This document shows, one piece after another, positions 1-5,386 of a stretch of DNA of 6,976 nt. The translations under genes were made by a program, and so were the position numbers. Where the stretch lies: the NCBI GenBank assembly GCA_041487355.1, contig JBGPND010000249.1, positions 1 through 6,976 of the forward strand, written 5' to 3'. The stretch is from JAMXLO01 sp041487355 (GTDB lineage: Bacteria > Pseudomonadota > Alphaproteobacteria > Acetobacterales > Acetobacteraceae). Position 1 is the first letter of the stretch. Each line of letters starts with the position of its first letter. The notes under the pieces are model-generated. The model was given only the letters and a program-made list of their open reading frames with translations. It was not told the DNA's origin and did not search any database.

Positions 1-849
1 GCCAGGATGCTGGCGCAGCCGCCGACGCCAAGGCTGGCGGTGCCGCCGCCGGCCAACGCCCTGCTGCCTGATGCCGCAACACGAGAGTTCGCCAGCGCGT
101 TGGCCGCGGGCCTGCGGACACAGGAGGTGCCGGCTGTCGCCGACCAGGTGCGCCAGAATGACTGGCAGTTGGTGACCAGCGCCGAGCAGCGCGGCGCCAC
201 CGTGGTGCCGGTCTACAGCGTGCTGAACCCGAAGGGGGAGGATAAAGGCAAGGCGGAAGGCAGCCCGGTCCCCACCGAGGCCTGGGCCGCGGCATCGCCG
301 GCCATTCTGCAGCAGGCGGCGAAAGACGCCGCGCCGAAGATTTCCAGCCTGCTCACCGGCATCCAGACGGCGGCCCAGCGCGCCGATCCGAACAGCCTCT
401 ACAATCGTGTCGCCAAGGTGCAGCTCCTGCCGGTGATCGGTGCGCCCGGCGACGGCAATGTGTCACTGACCAGGCAGATGAAGTCCCACCTCGCCGCCCT
501 CGGCCCGGTAGTGCAGGACGCCGCCAATGGCGCCGACTTCACCGTCCAGGGCAACGTTCGCATGGTGCCCATCGGCGGTGGCCAGCAGCGGGTGGAGATC
601 CAGTGGAGCGTCAAGGCGGCGAATGGCGATGAACGCGGCAAGGTGGTGCAGCTCAACGACATCCCGGCCGGCTCGCTGGACCACTACTGGGCCGACGTCG
701 CCGTGGTGGTGGCGAGCGAGGCCTCGGGCGGGGTGAACGACGTCATCCTGCGCCAGTCCGGCCGCGAGCCCGGCCAGCCGGTTCATGGACAGGCTCAGGG
801 CCCGTTGCTAGAAGGCCGGAATTCCGGCGTAGAGCGACCGGAGCGATGA
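1..849 (+). CDS. Unrecognised, probably exported protein (5' end outside window)
   Basis: I do not recognise a named family. The frame is open to the left edge, and the first in-window ATG (position 7) has no signal peptide or clear ribosome binding site after it, so the true start is probably upstream; numbering here is from that ATG. Residues 1-20 are Pro/Ala-rich, like a linker after a signal peptide or lipoprotein anchor. Two alpha/beta-like segments follow, at about 25-125 and 135-248. The second contains VQLLPVIGAPGDG (138-150) and a strand-rich stretch ending near residue 248. The last 30 residues are low-complexity and look unstructured. An envelope lipoprotein is my best inference, but the residues that would prove it are not in the window. 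The stop lies 22 bp before prs on the same strand, so the two may share a transcript. Confidence 0.6.
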   Translation, partial: ARMLAQPPTPRLAVPPPANALLPDAATREFASALAAGLRTQEVPAVADQVRQNDWQLVTSAEQRGATVVPVYSVLNPKGEDKGKAEGSPVPTEAWAAASPAILQQAAKDAAPKISSLLTGIQTAAQRADPNSLYNRVAKVQLLPVIGAPGDGNVSLTRQMKSHLAALGPVVQDAANGADFTVQGNVRMVPIGGGQQRVEIQWSVKAANGDERGKVVQLNDIPAGSLDHYWADVAVVVASEASGGVNDVILRQSGREPGQPVHGQAQGPLLEGRNSGVERPER

Positions 850-871
850 CCCCCATTTGCGGCGGAGCAGA

Positions 872-1804
872 ATGAAAATCGTCGCCTGCAACAGCAACCG
901 GCCCCTCGCCGAGGCGGTTGCCGCCACGCTGAATCTGCCGCTCACCCGCGCCTCCGTCCGCCGCTTCGCCGACATGGAGGTGTTCGTCGAAATCCACGAG
1001 AACGTGCGCGGCGAGGACGTCTTCATCATACAGTCCACGTCCTATCCGGCGAATGACAATCTGATGGAGCTGTTGATCACGCTCGACGCGCTGCGGCGCA
1101 GTTCGGCGCGGCGCATCACTGCGGTGATCCCGTATTTCGGTTATGCGCGGCAGGACCGGAAGACCGCATCGCGCTCGCCGATCAGCGCGAAACTGGTGGC
1201 CAACCTGATCACCGAGGCAGGCGCCAACCGTGTGCTCACCATGGATCTGCACGCCGCTCAGATCCAGGGCTTCTTCGACATCCCGGTGGACAACCTGTAC
1301 GCCGCGCCGACCTTCACCCGCGACATCCAGGAACGCTACAAGGGCCGCGACCTGATGATCGTTTCGCCTGACGTGGGCGGCGTGCTGCGGGCGCGCGGCA
1401 TCGCCACGCGGCTGAACTGCGACCTCGCCATCATCGACAAGCGCCGCGAGCGGGCGGGTCAGTCCGAGGTGATGAACGTGATCGGCGACGTCGCCGGGCG
1501 CGACTGCATCCTGGTGGACGACATCGTCGATTCTGGCGGCACGCTGTGCAACGCAGCCGAGGCGCTGATCAAGGGCGGCGCGCGGTCGGCGAGTGTGTAT
1601 ACGACGCATGGCGTGCTGTCGGGCGGCGCGGTGGCGCGCATCGCCTCCTCGCCGATCGAGATGATGACGATTACCGATACGATCCTGGCGACCGAGGCGG
1701 TGCGGCTTGCGCACAACATTCGCCAAGTGACGATAGCCCCGCTGATGGCCGAAGCTATGCGGCGTATTTCGGACGAGAGTTCGGTGAGTTCGCTGTTCGA
1801 CTGA
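872..1804 (+). CDS. prs: Ribose-phosphate pyrophosphokinase (PRPP synthetase)
   Basis: This cytoplasmic enzyme transfers pyrophosphate from ATP to ribose 5-phosphate, making PRPP for purine, pyrimidine, histidine, tryptophan and NAD synthesis. The 310 residues match the usual family length. Visible signatures are the N-terminal NSNRPLAEA segment (7-15), RRFADMEVFVEI (30-41), the loop YARQDRK (91-97), MDLHAAQIQGFFDIP with His127 (124-138), the catalytic flexible loop beginning DKRRERA (189-195), and the PRPP-binding motif DCILVDDIVDSGGTL (211-225). All key positions appear intact. I chose ATG 872 because GGAG at 864-867 precedes it and MKIVA is the usual family start; an in-frame TTG at 857 would add five residues. 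The C-terminus SVSSLFD matches alphaproteobacterial homologues as I recall them. The stop codon is followed one base later by a long inverted repeat. Confidence 0.97.
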   Translation: MKIVACNSNRPLAEAVAATLNLPLTRASVRRFADMEVFVEIHENVRGEDVFIIQSTSYPANDNLMELLITLDALRRSSARRITAVIPYFGYARQDRKTASRSPISAKLVANLITEAGANRVLTMDLHAAQIQGFFDIPVDNLYAAPTFTRDIQERYKGRDLMIVSPDVGGVLRARGIATRLNCDLAIIDKRRERAGQSEVMNVIGDVAGRDCILVDDIVDSGGTLCNAAEALIKGGARSASVYTTHGVLSGGAVARIASSPIEMMTITDTILATEAVRLAHNIRQVTIAPLMAEAMRRISDESSVSSLFD

Positions 1805-1805
1805 T

Positions 1806-1914
1806 GGAAGATTCACCACAAAGACACAAAGACACGAAGGGGCTATCGAGCGCGCTTCGTACGAAGCTTCATTCCCCGCTCTTTGTGTCTTCGTGTCTTT
1901 GTGGTGAATCTTCC
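1806..1914. repeat. 109-bp imperfect inverted repeat, MITE/REP-like element
   Basis: The left arm (1806-1839) pairs with the right arm (1881-1914) over 34 bp, with only two mismatches, both transitions. Each arm contains an 8-bp period repeated about three times: CAAAGACA-type units in the left arm and CTTTGTGT / CTTCGTGT / CTTTGTGG at 1881-1904. The interior holds a separate perfect 14-bp palindrome, GCTTCGTACGAAGC (1854-1867). The element begins one base after the prs stop and ends 24 bp before the next start codon. Its local composition is less GC-rich than the flanking genes. From memory, very similar CACAAAGACACAAAG-type repeats recur between genes in many unrelated bacteria; this is recollection, not a search. 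There is no coding capacity of its own. It may act as a non-autonomous mobile element, and its RNA hairpin could end or stabilise the prs transcript. Confidence 0.85.
1854..1867. repeat. Perfect 14-bp palindrome inside the inverted-repeat element
   Basis: GCTTCGTACGAAGC is fully self-complementary. It lies between the two long arms, off-centre toward the left arm. It could form a second small hairpin at the head of the larger structure or be a protein-binding site. Its function is unknown. Confidence 0.7.
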
Positions 1915-1925
1915 TTCCTTTTCTG

Positions 1926-1933
1926 AAGGAGGT
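1926..1933 (+). promoter_or_regulatory. Near-perfect Shine-Dalgarno site of the monooxygenase gene
   Basis: AAGGAGGT ends 5 bases before ATG 1939 and complements the 16S rRNA 3' end over eight bases. It fixes the start codon and predicts strong translation. It lies just outside the inverted repeat. Confidence 0.85.
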
Positions 1934-1938
1934 CCGGA

Positions 1939-3297
1939 ATGCGCCAGATGACTCTCGTGGCCTTCCTGCAAGCCCAGAACTGCACGAACTTCGTCGGTTC
2001 GTGGCGGCATCCCGAAGCCTCGCCTGGTTTCATGACCGCCGACTACTACCGTCACATCGCCCGCGTGCTCGAAGCCGGCAAGTTCCATGTCGGCTTCTTC
2101 GACGATCGTCTGGCGATGCCGGACCGCTATGGCGGCGACCACGCGCATACCGTCGCCAACGGCATACGCTGCGTGAAGATGGACCCGCTCACCATCCTCA
2201 CCGTCATGGGCATGGCGACCGAACGGCTCGGGCTCGCTGCCACCTATTCCACCACCTATTACGAGCCGTTCCATGTCGCGCGCGTTTACGCCACGCTCGA
2301 CCTGATGACCAACGGCCGCGCCGCGTGGAACATCGTGACATCGATGAACGACGGCGAAGCGCACAACATGGGTCATGCGACGCATGGCGAACACGACGAA
2401 CGCTACGACCGCGCCGACGAGTTCCTGGAAGTCGTTGCCGGGCACTGGGATTCCTGGGACGACGACGCGATCGTGCTCGACAAGAAGACCGGCCTGTTCG
2501 CGCATCCGGACAAGGTGCGGCGGCTGGATCATGTCGGCGAATACTTCCGCTCGCGCGGACCGTTCACCGTGCCGCGTTCGGCGCAGGGCCATCCGGTGTT
2601 GATCCAGGCCGGACAGAGCGGCCGCGGCCGCCGCTTCGCGGCACGCTGGGCCGAGCTGGTGTTCGTCAACTACCACAGCCTCGAAACCGCAAAGGCGGAC
2701 TACGCGGCGTTCAAGCAGCAGATCGCCGACGCGGGTCGCGACCCGGAAAAGGTGTTCGTCGCAGCCGGCATCTACACCGTCGTCGCCGAGACGCGCGCCG
2801 AGGCCGAGGACAAGGTCGCATTGATCGACAGCCTGCCGAAGGAGATCGATTCACTCTCCCTGCTGTCGGAAGTGCTGAACGTCGATCTGTCCACCAAGCC
2901 GATCGACGAGCCGTGGACCGAAGAGGAGATCATGAGCTGGACCGGCGTGCAGGGTCTGCGCGACCGCGTGTTCCGTCTGCTCGGCAAGCGCAATCCGACG
3001 ACGCGCGACTTCATGGAGATCAGCCATCGCGGTACGTTTCACGACCATCCGCGCTTCATCGGCAGCCCGAAGGATGTCGCCGACGGAATGGAGGAATGGT
3101 TCGCCGGCCGCGCCTGCGACGGCTACGTGGTCGCCGCCTCGCACGTGCCCGGCGGGTATGAGGAGTTCGTCCGCTACGTCGTCCCCGAACTGCAACGCCG
3201 CGGCCTGCTTCACAAAGACTATCGCGGCACCACATTGCGCGAGAACCTTGGTCTCGATCGTCCGCGCATCGGCGCGTGGCGCGAGGTTCGCAACTAA
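1939..3297 (+). CDS. FMN-dependent monooxygenase, NtaA/SnaA/DszA family (luciferase-like)
   Basis: The product is a 452-residue flavin monooxygenase of the bacterial-luciferase-like class. It belongs to the branch of nitrilotriacetate monooxygenase A, pristinamycin SnaA and dibenzothiophene-sulfone monooxygenase DszA. These use reduced FMN, supplied by a separate reductase, and O2 to cleave C-N, C-S or related bonds. The length fits the family (about 430-460). Family segments include FHVGFFDD (49-56), ERLGLAATYSTTYYEPFHVAR (95-115), the flavin-site motif NGRAAWNIVTS (125-135), the linker GEYFRSRGPFTVPRSAQGHP (200-219) and GQSGRGRRFAARWAELVF (225-242). The C-terminal helix contains GSPKDVADGMEEWF. 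The substrate cannot be read from the sequence. The next gene, a GST, starts 15 bp after the stop. No flavin reductase gene is present in the window, so one must be supplied from elsewhere. Confidence 0.93.
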   Translation: MRQMTLVAFLQAQNCTNFVGSWRHPEASPGFMTADYYRHIARVLEAGKFHVGFFDDRLAMPDRYGGDHAHTVANGIRCVKMDPLTILTVMGMATERLGLAATYSTTYYEPFHVARVYATLDLMTNGRAAWNIVTSMNDGEAHNMGHATHGEHDERYDRADEFLEVVAGHWDSWDDDAIVLDKKTGLFAHPDKVRRLDHVGEYFRSRGPFTVPRSAQGHPVLIQAGQSGRGRRFAARWAELVFVNYHSLETAKADYAAFKQQIADAGRDPEKVFVAAGIYTVVAETRAEAEDKVALIDSLPKEIDSLSLLSEVLNVDLSTKPIDEPWTEEEIMSWTGVQGLRDRVFRLLGKRNPTTRDFMEISHRGTFHDHPRFIGSPKDVADGMEEWFAGRACDGYVVAASHVPGGYEEFVRYVVPELQRRGLLHKDYRGTTLRENLGLDRPRIGAWREVRN

Positions 3298-3303
3298 GGA
3301 GGA
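3296..3303 (+). promoter_or_regulatory. Shine-Dalgarno site of the GST gene, overlapping the upstream stop codon
   Basis: AAGGAGGA begins within the TAA of the monooxygenase (3295-3297) and ends 9 bases before ATG 3313. The overlap implies that one transcript carries both genes and favours translational coupling. Confidence 0.75.
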
Positions 3304-3312
3304 AGAAGAGTC

Positions 3313-3930
3313 ATGAAGCTCATGTATTCGCCGGGCGCCTGCTCGGTCGGCATCCACGTGCTGCTGGAAGAGATCGGCAAGCCGTACGAGGCGCAACTGG
3401 TGAACCTGCGCGAAGGCGCGCAGTTCAAGCCAGACTTCACCACGGTCAATCCGAAGTCGAAGGTGCCGACGCTGGTGCGCGACGATGGCTCGGTGCTGAC
3501 CGAGTATCCGGCCATCGCCTACTGGCTCGCGCGCACCAATCCGGAGAAGAAGCTGCTGCCGGACGACGTGGAGCGCCAGACGCGCGCATTCGAGACGCTC
3601 GACTATGCGGTCAGCACGATCCACATGCAGGGCTTCTCGCGCCTGTTCCGCGCCTCGAACTACACGCCGAACCCGGCCGACGAGGACAAGGTGAAGGAGC
3701 GCGGCAAGGAGCTGGTGGAGAAGGGCTTCGCCGTGATGGACAAGTCGCTTACCGGCAAGGACTACCTGGTTGGTTCCTTCTCGATCGCGGACTCGGCACT
3801 GTTCTACACGGAGTTCTGGGGCGCCAAGCGCATGGGCATGAAGCTGCCGCCCAACTGCGAGGCACATCTCAACCGCATGCTGGCGCGTCCTGCGGTGCAG
3901 CGGGTGATGCAGCAGGAAGGCCTGGCCTGA
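3313..3930 (+). CDS. Glutathione S-transferase, beta-class-like
   Basis: The 205-residue protein has the two-domain soluble GST layout. The thioredoxin-like N-terminal domain (1-75) carries MKLMYSPGACS with Cys10, the position of the conserved active-site cysteine of bacterial beta-class GSTs, followed by VNPKSKVPTL with the cis-proline Pro52 and then LTEYPAI (62-68). The helical C-terminal domain has HMQGFSRLFR (104-113), comparable to HKGFTPLFR in E. coli GST, and the capping-box motif SIAD (157-160). Family members conjugate or transfer glutathione to electrophiles, or act as thiol reductases. Tight linkage to the NtaA/DszA-type monooxygenase suggests it processes a reactive product or handles oxidative by-products of that enzyme, which is inference. 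It lies 15 bp after the monooxygenase and 1-4 bp before the phosphatase-family gene. Confidence 0.95.
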   Translation: MKLMYSPGACSVGIHVLLEEIGKPYEAQLVNLREGAQFKPDFTTVNPKSKVPTLVRDDGSVLTEYPAIAYWLARTNPEKKLLPDDVERQTRAFETLDYAVSTIHMQGFSRLFRASNYTPNPADEDKVKERGKELVEKGFAVMDKSLTGKDYLVGSFSIADSALFYTEFWGAKRMGMKLPPNCEAHLNRMLARPAVQRVMQQEGLA

Positions 3931-3931
3931 G

Positions 3932-4528
3932 GTGATGGATGGGGCGTTCCAGGAAGCCACGCTTGCAAGGATCCCGTTCTGGTTTCTCCGTCATGGCGAG
4001 ACCGACTGGAACGCCCAGGGCATCTCTCAGGGCAACGTCGATATCCCGCTGAACGCGATCGGGCTCGCCCAGGCCCGGTCGGCGGCGGAGAAGCTGCGCA
4101 ATCGCGGCATCGCCACCATCGTCGCCTCGCCGCTGTCGCGCGCACGTATCACCGCCCAGTTCGTCGGCGAGGCGCTCGGCCTTCCGGTCGCCATCGATCC
4201 GGACCTGCGCGAGGTGGCGTTCGGCGTGCAGGAAGGCCAGAAGATGAGCGGGTGGTTCGCTGACTGGGTGAGCGGCAGCTTCACGCCCGAAGGTGCCGAG
4301 AGCTTCGCGGCATTGCGCCGCCGCGCGGTGGCTGGGATCAACCGGTCAACCGCGCTGCCACCCGCGGTACTGGTTGTCGCGCACGGCGCGCTGTTCCGTT
4401 CGTTGCGCGCGGCCATGGGCATCGAGCCGAATATGCGCACCCAGAACGCCGTGCCGATCTTCTGCGAACCGCCCCCGCCGGGCGGTAGCCCGTGGAGTCT
4501 CAGCCTGGCGCAGGCGGGTCCCCGGTGA
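3932..4528 (+). CDS. Histidine phosphatase family protein (phosphoglycerate-mutase-like)
   Basis: The protein belongs to the branch-1 histidine phosphatase superfamily. Its catalytic core is visible: FLRHGETDWN (18-27) with phospho-acceptor His21 and Arg20, SPLSRA (66-71) with Arg70, DLREVAFG (91-98) with acid/base candidate Glu94, and VVAHGALFR (148-156) with His151. At 198 residues the length is typical. Members dephosphorylate small metabolites, such as sugar phosphates or cobalamin precursors; the substrate cannot be assigned here. The start is uncertain: GTG 3932 or ATG 3935, one or four bases after the GST stop, which suggests translational coupling. The nearest purine-rich site, AGGAAGG (3914-3920), lies rather far upstream. 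The 3' end overlaps the convergent cupin gene by 29 bp and encodes a Pro/Gly-rich tail. Confidence 0.93.
   Translation: MMDGAFQEATLARIPFWFLRHGETDWNAQGISQGNVDIPLNAIGLAQARSAAEKLRNRGIATIVASPLSRARITAQFVGEALGLPVAIDPDLREVAFGVQEGQKMSGWFADWVSGSFTPEGAESFAALRRRAVAGINRSTALPPAVLVVAHGALFRSLRAAMGIEPNMRTQNAVPIFCEPPPPGGSPWSLSLAQAGPR
4468..4486 (-). terminator. GC-rich hairpin after the cupin stop (possible terminator)
   Basis: ACCGCCC (4468-4474) and GGGCGGT (4480-4486) form a perfect 7-bp stem with a 5-base loop. Reading the - strand, it begins 13 bases past the cupin stop codon (4500-4502). There is no following T-tract on either strand, and it lies inside the phosphatase coding sequence, where Pro/Gly codons alone could create it. 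It is at best a weak or factor-assisted terminator. Confidence 0.3.
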
Positions 4529-4856
4529 ACTCGGTCAGCACGTAGCGCACCACCGCGTCGCCGATCACCCGCGGCTTGTGGCGGTGCGCGCGGCCGGCGG
4601 GGATGTGCAGCATGTCCCCAGGCCCTGCCTCCACCGCGTGGCTGTCGAAGGCGTAGCGGATGCGGCCCGAAAGGATGAAGATCGAGTGGCCCGTCTCGCA
4701 CCACGCCGGCTCGGGTGCGCCGGGCGGGTCTGGTGCCCGCTCCTGGTAGCGCAGCGCAATACCGAACCCGGACACTGCCTCGCGCACCTTCAACCGCTCG
4801 GACACCGCATGAAGCGGGTGCGCGGCGGCGGGAAACAGATAGGGGCTGGCGCTCAT
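4500..4856 (-). CDS. Small cupin-domain protein
   Basis: Starting at ATG 4856 the gene encodes 118 residues with a single cupin barrel. Motif 2 is clear: GDMLHIPAGRAHRH (80-93), fitting G-x5-P-x-G-x2-H with His91. Motif 1 is degenerate: ETGHSIFILSGRIRYAF (54-70) keeps the turn-and-strand pattern but lacks the usual HxH pair, so standard metal binding is doubtful. Small cupins bind or isomerise small molecules or act as sensors; no substrate can be named. The frame stays open far upstream of ATG 4856, but the upstream part reads through a regulator remnant, so this internal Met is the sensible start. A G-rich stretch (GAGGGG) directly abuts the ATG, closer than an ideal ribosome binding site. 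The gene converges with and overlaps the phosphatase gene. Confidence 0.85.
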   Translation of the reverse strand: MSASPYLFPAAAHPLHAVSERLKVREAVSGFGIALRYQERAPDPPGAPEPAWCETGHSIFILSGRIRYAFDSHAVEAGPGDMLHIPAGRAHRHKPRVIGDAVVRYVLTEFTGDPPAPG

Positions 4857-4904
4857 CCCCTCACTCTGCGCCCGGATGAGCCTGTGGTGAAGCCAGGGCC
4901 TCGC

Positions 4905-5110
4905 GGCACCGCCGCAATCGCACGGCAGCGCAGGCAGCAGCACATCCAGCCGGTTCGCCTCGCCTCGAGCCGCTCGACCAGGCGCGCCGTGGTGTCCTCC
5001 CGCAGGTGGAGGCGCAGTCGCGGGAAGGCATCGCGCAGCACCGGCATCAGGCGCGGCAGGAGGAAAGGGCCGATCGTCGGGATCACGCCCAGGCGCAGTG
5101 GGTCGCTCAC
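4905..5110 (-). pseudogene. Remnant of a LysR-type transcriptional regulator (effector-domain fragment)
   Basis: Positions 5110-4961 encode a 50-residue stretch typical of the start of a LysR effector domain, with DPLRLGVIPTIGPFLLPRL near its beginning and LREDTTARLVERLEA at its end. The continuation, RLDVLLPALPCDCGGA, is found in a different frame at 4952-4905. Eight bases (4953-4960) lie between the two parts where one codon is expected, so a net 5-bp insertion has shifted the frame. No helix-turn-helix domain is found in any - strand frame between 5110 and 5386, and the rest of the effector domain is missing because the cupin gene starts at 4856. The closest general resemblance is to the OxyR-like branch. 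The second fragment is by chance in frame with the cupin. I interpret this as a decayed gene truncated at both ends. Confidence 0.75.
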
Positions 5111-5184
5111 TGGTGCACCTTGGGGCTGGCGGATGCGAAGCTGCATAGCGGCGGAGCGTCCGCCAGCCCGAGCACCTGCCGTGA

Positions 5185-5376
5185 CGGCCAAGTTCGCTCG
5201 CCTGCGAGCCGAGCCTGACGACGGCGCAGCGCGCCGGGACGTTCATCGCTGCGGCGCCGGCGTCGCGCAATGCCGAGGTGACGGCGGCGATGCGGATCGC
5301 GGCGGTCGTGCATGCCGCCGCTTCGGTGCTGGACGGCGAGGCGGCCGGCGGCATGGCGGTGTTGCAGGCGGCCTGA
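5185..5376 (+). other. Unidentified coding-like fragment, possibly the end of a degraded gene
   Basis: The frame is open from 5185 to TGA 5374-5376. Its codons, especially after 5233, end almost always in G or C, as in the real genes here. The translation includes AGTFIAAAPASRNAEVTAAM, then HAAASVLDGEAAGG and the final MAVLQAA. I do not recognise a family; a very weak likeness to the end of Asp/Glu/hydantoin racemases is not enough for a call. There is no convincing start codon with a ribosome binding site, and the frame is closed upstream by TGA 5182-5184. It ends 10 bp before the stop of the convergent glycosyltransferase gene. In Ala-rich, GC-rich DNA this could also be a chance frame. The rest of the gap between the cupin start and 5387 holds only the LysR remnant. 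Confidence 0.3.
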
Positions 5377-5386
5377 CAGCCTGCAA
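5362..5386 (-). terminator. Hairpin directly after the glycosyltransferase stop (possible terminator)
   Basis: TTGCAGGC (5362-5369) and GCCTGCAA (5379-5386) form a perfect 8-bp stem around a 9-base loop. On the - strand the stem starts immediately after the TGA at 5387-5389. On the + strand, the stop codon of the unidentified fragment (5374-5376) falls in the loop. There is no T-tract, so intrinsic termination is uncertain, but the location at a gene end is what one expects of a terminator. Confidence 0.4.

Noticed and set aside
743..1819. Long - strand frame opposite prs
   Set aside because: It is rich in Arg, His and Asp with no domain, and lies antisense to a clear housekeeping gene. This is a GC-bias shadow.
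1883..1910. Possible sigma-70-like promoter (TTGTGT, 16-bp gap, TGAATC) in the right repeat arm
   Set aside because: The match is poor and the sequence is explained by the 8-bp periodic repeat. It cannot be supported without a mapped transcription start.
1806..1914. CRISPR array suggested by the short repeated units
   Set aside because: The units are 8 bp in direct tandem without spacers and are mirrored as an inverted repeat. No cas genes are present.
1546..1926. Open + strand frame running from inside prs through the inverted repeat
   Set aside because: It overlaps the well-supported prs gene, and its tail is just the translation of the repeat arms (HKDTK and LCGESS-type peptides). I recall such repeat-derived peptides as common spurious annotations.
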